This document shows positions 1 through 5,902 of a stretch of DNA of 8,101 bases, one piece after another. Within the stretch, counting starts at the first letter, position 1. The number at the start of each line of letters is the position of its first letter. The notes under the pieces are model-generated. The model saw nothing but the letters and a program-made list of their open reading frames with translations. It was not told the DNA's origin and made no database searches. The translations under genes and the position numbers were made by a program. The stretch is from Candidatus Sphingobacterium stercoripullorum (lineage in GTDB: Bacteria; Bacteroidota; Bacteroidia; Sphingobacteriales; Sphingobacteriaceae), in assembly GCA_019114715.1 (NCBI GenBank), contig DXEZ01000040.1, forward strand, positions 1 through 8,101, given 5' to 3'.

Positions 1-49
1 TTTCATCACTTCTTTCATAAATCTATTATATTATATCATGTTTTTACTC

Positions 50-76
50 AAAGAAAAAAGTAGATATAAATCTACT
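50..76 (-). terminator. Rho-independent terminator, minus strand
   Basis: AGTAGAT (59-65) and ATCTACT (70-76) form a perfect 7-bp stem with a 4-base loop. On the minus strand this is followed by TTTTTTCTTT (+ 59-50). Before the element inserted, minus-strand transcripts of the right-hand gene array would have run towards this point, so it may be that array's original terminator. That role is inferred. Confidence 0.6.
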
Positions 77-80
77 CTAT

Positions 81-92
81 AAATTCTAATTT
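81..92 (-). repeat. Degenerate array box in the left flank
   Basis: The + strand reads AAATTCTAATTT, one base different from the post-stop box AAATTGTAATTT found at 6133, 6990 and 7283. In the pre-insertion chromosome it would lie about 120 bp from the 6133 box, with the insertion hairpin between them. In AT-rich DNA this resemblance could be chance. Confidence 0.3.
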
Positions 93-109
93 ATCTAATC
101 AATCCTCCG

Positions 110-129
110 AAACCCTTGTATTTTCAAGG
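110..129 (+). repeat. attL core site
   Basis: AAACCCTTGTATTTTCAAGG matches the right-end site 6051-6069 except for one extra G at 118. CCTTG (114-118) and CAAGG (125-129) form an inverted repeat around TATTTT, the usual layout of a tyrosine-recombinase core: two half-sites around a short coupling sequence. The left half should belong to the host and the right half to the element. Confidence 0.75.
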
Positions 130-163
130 AAAATCGGCATTTTAATACTCGTTCCTTATGTGT

Positions 164-203
164 TTTCCCTTGTTTTTGCCCTTATGAGCCGAAACAAGGG
201 AAA
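164..203 (+). repeat. Left arm-type integrase site in a 12-bp inverted repeat
   Basis: The 23-mer at 167-189 matches 21 of 23 bases of the right-end 23-mer at 5966-5988, in the same orientation. TTTCCCTTGTTT (164-175) also pairs with AAACAAGGGAAA (192-203), making a 12-bp stem followed on + by CTTTTTG. It may therefore be both an arm site for the Int N-terminal domain and a terminator for transcription entering from the left flank. Confidence 0.6.
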
Positions 204-211
204 CTTTTTGT

Positions 212-1510
212 TTAGGCTTCCCCGACCACCTTATCAAGCAGTCTTGCGGAAGTTCGTTTCGCTTCCCTCTTAGAGTGAGCGTAGATGTTCATTGTGGTAC
301 TTACGTCAGCGTGTCCGAGTAGTTCCTGCACATCCTTCGGTGCTGCACCGTTGGAGAGCAGATTGCTGGTGAATGTGTGTCTCAGCATATGAAAATGGAA
401 ATCTTCAAATCCTTCCAGTTTCTTTTTTGCCGACCTTGTCATAACACTAACCGTACTCGGTGACTCGTATGCTCCGTCAGGTCTCAGGCAGACAAAGGAT
501 ATTTCCTTGTATCCGTCGGGAACTTCCTCCGTTCTCGGCAGGCTGTAGACTTCATAGTAAGTACGTTCTTTCTCTTTGACCTCTTTGTAGTAGTTGAGGT
601 GGTAGAGTTCGCCATACTTGAAGCGGTTCTTGTGCTGTTCCGTCTTTGTCTTTCTGAGAATGTCAGCCAGAGTGTCGCAGAAGTCCACGGTGCGGACTTT
701 CTTGCGTTTGGTAGCACCTATCTCTGTCTTGTGCCTTTGCCCGTTATATCGCATACTGCGTCGTACTGTGAGGTGCTGTCCGTCAAGGTTGATGTCCTGC
801 CAAGTCAGACCACACACTTCTCCGATACGAAGTCCTGTGTAATAGGCTATCTGCATCGGGAGCAATGCCGGATTGTCTTTCTTTTTCAGAAAGTCCTCCA
901 ACATCACAAACTGCTGGTGGTCAATGGTAGGAGTGCTGTCAACTTCTCCGCCTTCGTCTGCAAACAGTTCGTATTCCTCTTTCTTTCCCCTCCATACCAC
1001 ATACTGCATAGGGTTAAAGGAAATCAGTTTCTTCGGGAATACCGCAAATCGGAACGCCCCCTGCAATACCGCCGAGAACAACCTCAGATACCCTTTGCTG
1101 AGTGCCTTTGCTGTTGTCCCGTCGGGGTTTTGTCCTCCGAAAGTAAGGAAATCCATAAATGCCTGTAAATGTTCCGCAGTGACCGTTTTCAGCTTTCTGT
1201 CGCCGATAGGATATTGCTTTATCCTGTTCACTGTTCCCATATACGCCATCACTGTACCGTTGCTCAGATTGCTGGGTTTCAGTTCTTCCTCCACCCACAT
1301 ATCAAGCAGCATACCCACAGTGGTGTTTTCAGGCTTTGCCACGAATTTCTTCGCTTCGTAGTCCTCCATTGCCTTGCGGAGCAATGCTTCCGTTTCGGAT
1401 TTGCTTTCTGTGCCTGCAAACTCACGCTGTACCATCTTTCCGCTTTCATCTTCTACATAGAAGCGGTAGTACCATTTCTTGCCCTTTTTTCTTACAGATC
1501 CTTTTGCCAT
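212..1510 (-). CDS. int: Tyrosine integrase of the IME (phage/Tn916-type)
   Basis: This site-specific tyrosine recombinase of 432 aa would integrate and excise the element through a covalent 3'-phosphotyrosine intermediate. The N-terminus (about 1-60) is basic (MAKGSVRKKGKKWYYRF) and resembles an arm-binding domain. A SAM-like core-binding domain follows at about 63-165, and the catalytic domain at about 195-425. The full active-site set is visible: R228 (TGLRIGE), probable K268, H374 and R377 (HMLRH), H400 (LLGH) and Y410 (MNIYAH). The ATG at 1510 has AAAGGAG 11 bases upstream. The gene lies downstream of the XRE regulator on the same strand with a 122-bp structured gap, and ends next to the left attachment region, as is usual. 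It looks intact. The family call is secure; the exact subfamily is not. Confidence 0.96.
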   Translation of the reverse strand: MAKGSVRKKGKKWYYRFYVEDESGKMVQREFAGTESKSETEALLRKAMEDYEAKKFVAKPENTTVGMLLDMWVEEELKPSNLSNGTVMAYMGTVNRIKQYPIGDRKLKTVTAEHLQAFMDFLTFGGQNPDGTTAKALSKGYLRLFSAVLQGAFRFAVFPKKLISFNPMQYVVWRGKKEEYELFADEGGEVDSTPTIDHQQFVMLEDFLKKKDNPALLPMQIAYYTGLRIGEVCGLTWQDINLDGQHLTVRRSMRYNGQRHKTEIGATKRKKVRTVDFCDTLADILRKTKTEQHKNRFKYGELYHLNYYKEVKEKERTYYEVYSLPRTEEVPDGYKEISFVCLRPDGAYESPSTVSVMTRSAKKKLEGFEDFHFHMLRHTFTSNLLSNGAAPKDVQELLGHADVSTTMNIYAHSKREAKRTSARLLDKVVGEA

Positions 1511-1534
1511 TGATAAATAGTCTCCTTTCTATCC

Positions 1535-1566
1535 GTGGCAATCGGAACTGTGACGTATGGTGTGCG
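1535..1566 (+). repeat. Inverted repeat copy A, upstream of int
   Basis: Reading from GTGGCAATCGG to GTGTGCG on +, this nearly matches the minus strand of 5903-5933 upstream of tnpV. Copy A lacks one dinucleotide after CGG and carries two extra bases near its end. The two copies sit in inverted orientation upstream of the first and last genes of the element. A shared regulator site or a relic of module duplication are both possible. Confidence 0.65.
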
Positions 1567-1612
1567 TAAAGTAAATAGTGTCACATCCGCCGATTGTTTA
1601 ATCGGCTTTTTT
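1539..1612 (-). promoter_or_regulatory. Alternative-fold leader between XRE regulator and int
   Basis: GCCGATT (1589-1595) and AATCGGC (1600-1606) form a perfect 7-bp hairpin followed on + by TTTTTT, a plus-strand terminator shape. The same CCGATTG (1590-1596) can instead pair with CAATCGG (1539-1545), reinforced by TGTGAC (1549-1554) with GTCACA (1580-1585). The two folds exclude each other. On the minus strand the region is the leader of int, on either an XRE-int transcript or an int transcript. On the plus strand it would be a terminator/antiterminator pair for antisense RNA entering the XRE gene. Which strand matters cannot be decided here. Confidence 0.45.
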
Positions 1613-1632
1613 GTTGTCAAAGAGCCACGGAA

Positions 1633-2283
1633 TTATTCTTTTTCGGCAAGCCTTGCTTCGGCTTCCGCTACTATCCCGAAAAGGTCTCCCATCTTCACAG
1701 CGGTACGACCTTCATCGTAGATATGTAAAATTCCGTCTAAGAATCGTTTCATATCCTCAATCGGTGCTTCCATTTCTTTATGGTAAACTCGTTCCTTAAT
1801 CGCTCCCGACTCAATCGCATATCTCATAAGAGACTGTTTCAGTCCTTCATCTTCTGCAACACGGTCAACCTCTGTCATAGCATCGGAGAAGTGGTGGCAG
1901 AGAACGGAATACAAATCAATCATCTTTCCGAGGAATGTGGTAAGGAGCTGTTGGTGTGGTTCTCCATTCACAACCGTAGACACAGTATCAATGTACTTTC
2001 TGATATGTTCTTCCAAGTCCTTTTCACAGAGCGTTCTACTGTCATATTCCTTATCCTCTGAAAGACCTGTGAGCCATTCGGGAGTGGTAAACAGTGCTTC
2101 TGCCAGTCCATTGATAATCATTGTTCTCTTTGGGTCTACGCCGTCTGCTTCGTATCTCTGTATCGTTGACTTGTTCACTCCGATACGTTTGCCAAGCTCC
2201 GGCATTGTGAGATTCAATTCTGTTCGACGTTCTTTTACTCGTTCACCGACCTGTTTTGCGGTGAATGTAATTTCTTTTTTCAA
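1633..2283 (-). CDS. XRE/Cro-CI-family transcriptional regulator
   Basis: This is the probable master regulator of excision and transfer. An N-terminal HTH_3 domain covers about residues 7-65 (GERVKERRTELNLTMPELG, then GVNKSTIQRYEADGV), with PEWLTG after it, typical of element and phage CI-like repressors. The remaining roughly 150 residues are helical and unassigned, perhaps for dimerization or signal sensing. I choose TTG at 2283 (MKKEITFTAKQ, 216 aa) because AGGAGG lies 8 bases before it; a GTG at 2292 abuts that same Shine-Dalgarno and is too close. The gene diverges from xis across a region with three copies of one operator motif, one of them covering its own -35. Autoregulation plus control of xis-mob is therefore likely. 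int lies downstream on the same strand. Confidence 0.88.
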   Translation of the reverse strand: MKKEITFTAKQVGERVKERRTELNLTMPELGKRIGVNKSTIQRYEADGVDPKRTMIINGLAEALFTTPEWLTGLSEDKEYDSRTLCEKDLEEHIRKYIDTVSTVVNGEPHQQLLTTFLGKMIDLYSVLCHHFSDAMTEVDRVAEDEGLKQSLMRYAIESGAIKERVYHKEMEAPIEDMKRFLDGILHIYDEGRTAVKMGDLFGIVAEAEARLAEKE

Positions 2284-2307
2284 GGTTTCCACCTCCTATC
2301 GAAACCA

Positions 2308-2336
2308 AGTATAGCATATCAAAACTCATTTTGCAA
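2308..2336 (-). promoter_or_regulatory. Promoter of the XRE regulator
   Basis: On the minus strand TTGCAA (+ 2336-2331) and TATACT (+ 2313-2308) are separated by exactly 17 bases, with AGGAGG shortly downstream. The -35 lies inside operator copy O1, so the regulator would block its own promoter. Confidence 0.75.
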
Positions 2337-2337
2337 C
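2320..2337 (-). promoter_or_regulatory. Operator O1
   Basis: The minus strand reads GTTGCAAAATGAG (+ 2337-2325), shared exactly with O3. It includes a perfect dyad, CAAAA-CTCA-TTTTG on + at 2320-2333. It overlaps the -35 and spacer of the XRE promoter. Confidence 0.65.
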
Positions 2338-2373
2338 CCTTTTCTCGATAAAGGTTAAAAAATATCCTTAACA

Positions 2374-2387
2374 GGTTGTAAAATGAG
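2374..2387 (+). promoter_or_regulatory. Operator O2
   Basis: GGTTGTAAAATGAG differs by one base from the GGTTGCAAAATGAG of O1 and abuts the xis -35 (2388). It lacks the clear right half of the dyad and may be a weaker site. Confidence 0.55.
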
Positions 2388-2416
2388 TTGACAAGAGATA
2401 GCAAAATAAGTATAAT
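2388..2416 (+). promoter_or_regulatory. Promoter of xis (and probably mob)
   Basis: A consensus TTGACA (2388-2393), a 17-base spacer and a consensus TATAAT (2411-2416) make this the strongest promoter in the window. Operators O2 and O3 bracket it, which suggests a strong promoter normally held off. Confidence 0.85.
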
Positions 2417-2428
2417 GATAATTGCAAA

Positions 2429-2448
2429 GTTGCAAAATGAGTATTTTG
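2429..2448 (+). promoter_or_regulatory. Operator O3
   Basis: GTTGCAAAATGAG (2429-2441) lies in the dyad CAAAAT-GAGT-ATTTTG (2433-2448), just after the expected xis transcription start. A partial copy, ATTGCAAAG, precedes it directly at 2421-2429. Binding here would block initiation or clearance. Confidence 0.65.
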
Positions 2449-2464
2449 AAAGGAGAGATGTGTA

Positions 2465-2680
2465 ATGACAGAAATTAAAATGGGTTTAACTATCGAAGAA
2501 GCAGCGGAATGTACGGGTATCGGTAGGAACACTATGCGAAAACTGGTAGACTGGGGCAAACTTCCCGTTCTGAAAGTCGGACGAAAGACGATTATCCGCA
2601 GGGATACGTTGGAGCGTTTTATGACGGTCAATCAGGGCAGGAATCTCCTTAATCCAAGCGATGTACGAAAAGTGGAATAA
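2465..2680 (+). CDS. xis: Excisionase, helix-turn-helix (Tn916 Xis-like)
   Basis: This small basic DNA-binding protein of 71 aa should bend the ends of the element and bias Int towards excision. It has the MerR-like winged HTH of the excisionase family: MGLTIEEAAECTGIGRNTMRKLV (6-28), then WGKLPVLKVGRKTIIRRDTLERFM (30-53), where GRK..IRR forms the wing. The ATG follows AAAGGAGAG by 7 bases. It is transcribed from the strong operator-flanked promoter at 2388-2416. It reads towards the relaxase about 280 bp downstream, so excision and mobilization are probably co-induced. The size is normal for the family and the gene looks intact. Confidence 0.9.
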   Translation: MTEIKMGLTIEEAAECTGIGRNTMRKLVDWGKLPVLKVGRKTIIRRDTLERFMTVNQGRNLLNPSDVRKVE

Positions 2681-2699
2681 CCGTTCTCCAAAGCCCTCG

Positions 2700-2896
2700 G
2701 CGTTTGAGAGCGAAATACACCCCTCGCACAAATCTGCGATTTGTACTCTGGGTATTTCGCCCCTGCGGGGAGCCTGTATCACAACTTCGGACACCATCAC
2801 CTCAGTTATGATACAGAGGAAATTGCACCGCAATTTCCATTGCTGTCCCACCAATCACCGATAGCTGTGACAGCCGCATCCGACAAGTCGGTTGCG
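2700..2896 (+). other. Candidate origin of transfer (oriT), hairpin-rich non-coding region
   Basis: This gap before the relaxase is dense in dyads: GCGAAATAC/GTATTTCGC (2710-2718/2752-2760) enclosing ACAAATC/GATTTGT (2728-2734/2738-2744); CCCC/GGGG (2760-2763/2767-2770); CTGTATCA/TGATACAG (2774-2781/2809-2816); GGAAATTGC/GCAATTTCC with a 3-base loop (2818-2838); and CGCA-t-CCGAC/GTCGG-t-TGCG (2875-2896). MOBQ-type origins normally lie beside the relaxase gene and carry an inverted repeat next to the nick. I do not recognise a known nic sequence, so the nick site is unassigned. Confidence 0.5.
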
Positions 2897-2960
2897 TAAT
2901 GAGTACGGTATTCTCAGCGAAAAAAGGAGCAAAAGGTTGGCAAGACATTCTTTTATCCGA

Positions 2961-4367
2961 ATGTCGAAACTACCCAATGTCAAGGGAAGAATCTCATATA
3001 TCACGAGCCACGCCAAACAGGAAAACCTTTACGCTACCTATCGTACCGCCGACAATACCTTTTGGGAAAATCTTGCCAGGGAAAGTCAGCAGGAGTTCCA
3101 GCGAAGCGGAACAACAGGAAAGTGTATCGAAGCAAGGGAGCTAATCATTGCCCTGCCGGAGATTTACACCACCTTTGACCCTCAGCAGGTGCTTGAGGAA
3201 TTTACGAACAAATTCCGGCAGCAGTACGGAGTGGAATGTGTATCGGCTCTGCACCACAACAAACGCAAGACCAACTACCACATCCACCTCATATTCAGCA
3301 AAAGGAAACTGCTTCCCGAACCTGACATCAAGATTGCCACCAGAAGCGTATTTTACGACGAAACAGGAAAAAGGGTACGAACCAAGAAAGAAATCACAGA
3401 CGAAAACGGTCAAGTCCGAAAAGGCTGTACCGTTATCAAAAAGGGGGAAGTTTACGAAAGCCACTTATTCACAACCAAAGACGAGCGTTTCAAAAGTGAA
3501 GCGTTCATAGCAGAAGCAAAAGAAGTTTACACGGAGCTTATCAATTCTCACATTTCAGATCCCGAACAACGACTGAAAGTGTTTGATAAGAACAGCGTGT
3601 ATCTCCCGACAAAAAAGATAGGCAAGAACAACCCCAAGGCTGCCGAAATCGAAGCGGACAACGCCGCAAGGCAGGAATGGAACAGGACGGCGGATTTGGC
3701 TCTTGTATCGGGCATTGAAGAAGCAAAGATACTGGAAATCAAGCAGACCGAAATCCACGATAAAGCCGGTCAGTCCATCCGAGAAAACGGTTGGCTTCCA
3801 AACCTGTTCAGAAGCATCGTAGGCAAGGCAAAGGAATTTCTGCAAGCCATCATCCGTGAAAAGGATATGCCGCCCAAGCCAGTCCTCAATGTGGATATGG
3901 ACGAGTTCCGCACAATGCAGACCCTTATGCTGAAAGTACAGAAACAGGCGAAAGCAATCAAGAAGATACAGGAAGTCACACTCCCGAATCTGCGACAGCA
4001 GCTTGCAGAAACAACGGGTATCTTCAAAGGCAAGGAGCGTAAGGCTCTGGAAAAGCAGATACAGCAGACCGAAATCGAACTTGCTGAAAAGCTGGATAAA
4101 ATCCCCGATATTCTAAAAGATGACGGTTATCCTGATGTACAGGCATTTATGAAAACTTACCGCAAAGCAGAGGCTATTGTGACACAGTATAACCAAGACC
4201 TTGCAGAGTGGGAGCAGACAGTCAAGAACGGACAGAAACCTGCCGAGAAACAGCACAGACCGCCCGAAAGACAAAGCGTGCGTAACAGGCTCAGACAGCT
4301 TCAGGAGGAGGGCAAACAGAACTCCCAGCCGAAGCAGAGAAAGAAATCCCAAGACAGGGACAGATAA
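2961..4367 (+). CDS. MobA/MobL-family relaxase (MOBQ-like mobilization protein)
   Basis: This HUH relaxase would nick one strand at oriT and pilot it through a helper's conjugation machinery. From ATG 2961 (MSKLPNVKGRISYITS) it is 468 aa. The metal-binding HxH is at 107-109 (NYHIHLIFSKRK), preceded by H98-H99. KCIEARELIIALPE (about 54-67) is typical of clostridial relatives. Y13 in ISYIT is the likely nicking tyrosine, by position. The C-terminal half (about 300-468) is Lys/Glu/Gln-rich and probably coiled coil, with a basic tail. No Shine-Dalgarno precedes 2961. The frame stays open upstream to TTG 2892, but that codon lies within an oriT-like hairpin. A second frame from ATG 2899 encodes MSTVFSAKK, which resembles family N-termini; see findings. 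No primase or coupling protein is fused. Confidence 0.88.
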   Translation: MSKLPNVKGRISYITSHAKQENLYATYRTADNTFWENLARESQQEFQRSGTTGKCIEARELIIALPEIYTTFDPQQVLEEFTNKFRQQYGVECVSALHHNKRKTNYHIHLIFSKRKLLPEPDIKIATRSVFYDETGKRVRTKKEITDENGQVRKGCTVIKKGEVYESHLFTTKDERFKSEAFIAEAKEVYTELINSHISDPEQRLKVFDKNSVYLPTKKIGKNNPKAAEIEADNAARQEWNRTADLALVSGIEEAKILEIKQTEIHDKAGQSIRENGWLPNLFRSIVGKAKEFLQAIIREKDMPPKPVLNVDMDEFRTMQTLMLKVQKQAKAIKKIQEVTLPNLRQQLAETTGIFKGKERKALEKQIQQTEIELAEKLDKIPDILKDDGYPDVQAFMKTYRKAEAIVTQYNQDLAEWEQTVKNGQKPAEKQHRPPERQSVRNRLRQLQEEGKQNSQPKQRKKSQDRDR

Positions 4368-4388
4368 TTACGACATAGGAAATCAACA

Positions 4389-4411
4389 CCGCAGGGCAAC
4401 CTGCCTTGCGG
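4389..4411 (+). other. Hairpin after the relaxase gene
   Basis: CCGCAGGGCA and TGCCTTGCGG form a 10-bp stem, including one G-T pair, with an ACC loop, 21 bases past the stop. No T-run follows, so it may stabilise the 3' end rather than terminate. Confidence 0.45.
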
Positions 4412-4437
4412 TCTTACATATATCAGAGTATAAGAAA

Positions 4438-4479
4438 ACACCCTGCAAGATTTTTGTGCCTTGCAGGGTGTAATTTTAT
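4438..4479 (+). terminator. Bidirectional terminator between relaxase and DUF2812 genes
   Basis: ACACCCTGCAAG (4438-4449) pairs perfectly with CTTGCAGGGTGT (4460-4471), a 12-bp stem with a 10-base loop. AATTTTAT follows on +. On minus the stem is followed by TTTTCTTA. It lies between two converging genes and should end both transcripts. Confidence 0.85.
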
Positions 4480-4504
4480 AAATGCAGAAAACTGAAAGTT
4501 TAAA

Positions 4505-5041
4505 CTATTTTCTGTGGTCTTTATACTGATTATATTTTGTAAAATACATAGTAAATATTGATATATACATAACCAGAATGACACCAATAAATGTAGCTAC
4601 AAAATAATTATGGTAACTAAACAGGTTAAGAATAAATTGTGGTAATAATACTGCAAGGAAAATGACCAACAATGGTAACATTCGACCTTTCAATACTCGT
4701 TGCATCATCTGAAATCTCGATTCCTCATCACAGAAAATTTCTTCTGCTACACCGTCTTCACTAACCGCTTTTCTAAAATAGCTGTAGCCCAAAAAATCCT
4801 GTATATACTCCCAACCACAATCATCAAACATTTTCAGATATTCATCCTTATGTGCGAGCCCATCTTTATTATAGTCGAGTTGGTACACTACGTCTTGAGG
4901 AATACATTTTTCAAAATGATACATTCCCAATCCTATTACCTTGATAAATTTCCAACCCGACTTATGCATTTCTCGTAAATAATCCTGCTCTTTTTCATAT
5001 TCGAATATTGTAAACCATTTGAATTGTTTTTTTACTTGCAT
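4505..5041 (-). CDS. DUF2812-domain membrane protein
   Basis: The product has 178 aa and unknown biochemical function. Residues 1-115 form a DUF2812-like soluble domain (FKWFTIFEYEKEQDYLREMH, then SGWKF, YHFEKC and YQLDYN, and CGWEYIQDFLGYSYFRK). Two hydrophobic segments follow at about 121-141 and 146-167, then a short basic tail, so it should be an inner-membrane protein with a cytoplasmic N-terminal domain. The ATG at 5041 begins one base after the padR stop, with its GGAGG inside the padR 3' end, so translation is coupled. PadR-DUF2812 pairs recur in Firmicutes, where PadR regulators often control neighbouring membrane or efflux genes. It appears to be cargo: it is AT-richer than the backbone and bounded by terminators. 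A role in envelope stress or drug response is a guess. Confidence 0.85.
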   Translation of the reverse strand: MQVKKQFKWFTIFEYEKEQDYLREMHKSGWKFIKVIGLGMYHFEKCIPQDVVYQLDYNKDGLAHKDEYLKMFDDCGWEYIQDFLGYSYFRKAVSEDGVAEEIFCDEESRFQMMQRVLKGRMLPLLVIFLAVLLPQFILNLFSYHNYFVATFIGVILVMYISIFTMYFTKYNQYKDHRK

Positions 5042-5042
5042 T

Positions 5043-5357
5043 CTACATTTCCTCCTGTGCTATCTTATATAAGCGTTCAATTTGTTTCAGTTCAAGTTGT
5101 AAAACTTCTAACCCTAAATCCGTGATTTGATAGATTTTTCGTTTATCTTCTTCACGAACAAAATGGATTATATTGTCTTTTTCCATTTTTGATAAACTAC
5201 CATACAATGTACCCGGTGTCAGTTTAATAGCACCTTCTGTCAGTTTTTCAACCATTTGAACGATACCGTACCCGTGATTAGGTTTTCGCAAACATAATAG
5301 GATGAAAAAAGCAGTTTCCGTCATCGGAACATATACTTTTTTTATATGTTGATTCAT
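5043..5357 (-). CDS. PadR-family transcriptional regulator
   Basis: This winged-helix repressor of 104 aa has the family hallmarks: TETAFFILLCL (13-23), HGYGI (28-32), TPGTLYGSLSKME (47-59, recognition helix region) and RKIYQITDLG (73-82, wing). It ends in a helix for dimerization. It belongs to the short PadR type. The start is ATG 5357 (MNQHIKK), with GGAGG 9 bases upstream; an in-frame ATG at 5432 would lie within the promoter and has no ribosome site. It is first in a two-gene operon with the DUF2812 protein. Its promoter holds two palindromes that are probable self-binding sites, the usual autoregulatory pattern of PadR proteins. The inducer is unknown. Confidence 0.92.
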   Translation of the reverse strand: MNQHIKKVYVPMTETAFFILLCLRKPNHGYGIVQMVEKLTEGAIKLTPGTLYGSLSKMEKDNIIHFVREEDKRKIYQITDLGLEVLQLELKQIERLYKIAQEEM

Positions 5358-5381
5358 TTCATCGACCCTCCGTTTGTTTTT

Positions 5382-5430
5382 AGTGCGATACATCGCACTT
5401 CGATATTGACAGTATATCGCAGTACGATAC
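5382..5430 (-). promoter_or_regulatory. Paired palindromic PadR operators
   Basis: Operator 1 is TATCG-CAGTA-CGATA (+ 5415-5429) within the -10/-35 spacer. Operator 2 is the perfect dyad AGTGCGA-TACA-TCGCACT (+ 5382-5399), downstream of the -10 near the transcript start. Both contain TGCGATRTA on the minus strand. Binding at both would occlude the polymerase. PadR is assigned as the binder from position. Confidence 0.65.
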
Positions 5431-5439
5431 AAAAGTCAA
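5411..5439 (-). promoter_or_regulatory. padR-DUF2812 operon promoter
   Basis: On the minus strand TTGACT (+ 5439-5434) and TATACT (+ 5416-5411) are separated by exactly 17 bases. The spacer contains a palindrome (operator 1). Confidence 0.85.
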
Positions 5440-5459
5440 TAGGTTACATCAATAAATAA

Positions 5460-5487
5460 GTGGCAGAGAAAAAGCATTCCCTGCCAC
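5460..5487 (-). terminator. Terminator downstream of tnpV
   Basis: GTGGCAGAGA (5460-5469) pairs over 10 bp, with one G-T, with TCCCTGCCAC (5478-5487). On minus it is followed by TTATTTATT. It separates tnpV from the padR promoter and, with the hairpin at 4438, brackets the cargo operon. Confidence 0.65.
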
Positions 5488-5497
5488 CATTCTAATG

Positions 5498-5875
5498 TTA
5501 GTTGTTAATTATATCGTGATTTACAACTTCTCTTGCACAATCCTGTATGTTATTCATCAATCCTATCCATTCCATAGGGTGTTCTGCTTTTAACTGTTCC
5601 GTCACACCCTGCTTTTGAGCCATTTCCTCAATCAATCGGTGGAACATTTGCTCCGCCTGTTGGTTAATATCTGCAAGATAGCGGTTAAGTGTACCCTCAA
5701 TCAGCATTGTGGTGTAAACAATGTGCCTATGCTCCTGTAAATACTGCTTGTGGCGTTGTCCCCATAAGCCGACAGGCTGTGTTTCTTCTTCGGAAAGTAT
5801 CAGACAAGGGATATAATAATCTCCCTGCAATTCATACCATAAACCGTTGCTTTCATTAAAAATGTACTTGTCCAT
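5498..5875 (-). CDS. tnpV: TnpV-family transposon-encoded protein
   Basis: This small protein of 125 aa matches the TnpV family first described on the clostridial mobilizable transposons Tn4451/Tn4453 and frequent on clostridial elements. Its function is not established. Recognisable blocks are YYIPCLILSEEE (20-31), GLWGQRHKQYLQEHR (36-50), LIEGTLNRYL (58-67), MAQKQGVTEQLKAEHPMEWIGLMNNI (85-110) and a VVNHDII end. No membrane segment or HTH is evident; it looks mostly helical and acidic. The start is ATG 5875 with GGAGG 9 bases upstream. The frame is open to 5935, but that extension lies over the repeat shared with the int leader and is not credible coding. It lies alone at the right end, followed by its own terminator. 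Confidence 0.88.
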   Translation of the reverse strand: MDKYIFNESNGLWYELQGDYYIPCLILSEEETQPVGLWGQRHKQYLQEHRHIVYTTMLIEGTLNRYLADINQQAEQMFHRLIEEMAQKQGVTEQLKAEHPMEWIGLMNNIQDCAREVVNHDIINN

Positions 5876-5902
5876 ATAATAAATCCTCCAGTATAATATA
5901 TT

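Larger units (their letters stand above)
1..112. other. Left host flank, AT-rich, no convincing gene
   Basis: This is AT-rich DNA outside the element. It holds a minus-strand terminator-like hairpin (50-76), a 12-mer resembling the boxes of the right-hand gene array (81-92) and the left half of the reconstructed insertion hairpin (101-118). On the minus strand an extended -10 (TG then TATAAT, + positions 38-30) lies just before ATG codons at 18 and 6 that read off the window. There is no good -35 and no Shine-Dalgarno, so a gene start there is only a possibility. Confidence 0.5.

Noticed and set aside
599..1168. Long plus-strand reading frame of 189 codons
   Set aside because: It lies wholly antisense to the integrase, which carries the full catalytic set. 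The translation shows no family features.
1780..1800. ACTCGTTCCTTA shared between the left end and the regulator gene
   Set aside because: It is one 12-base match inside a coding sequence, without matching neighbours. Chance is the simplest explanation.
2284..2292. GTG at 2292 as the regulator start
   Set aside because: It abuts the AGGAGG that serves TTG 2283, leaving no spacing for initiation.
2661..2864. Plus-strand frame of 67 codons between xis and the relaxase
   Set aside because: It overlaps the end of xis, has no ribosome site and runs through the hairpin cluster. The translation has no recognisable features.
4700..4978. Plus-strand frame of 92 codons
   Set aside because: It is antisense to the DUF2812 gene, which has a family match, a ribosome site and an operon context.
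5358..5432. N-terminal extension of PadR from ATG 5432
   Set aside because: It would start inside the promoter and run through both operators. ATG 5357 has a good ribosome site and a normal family N-terminus.
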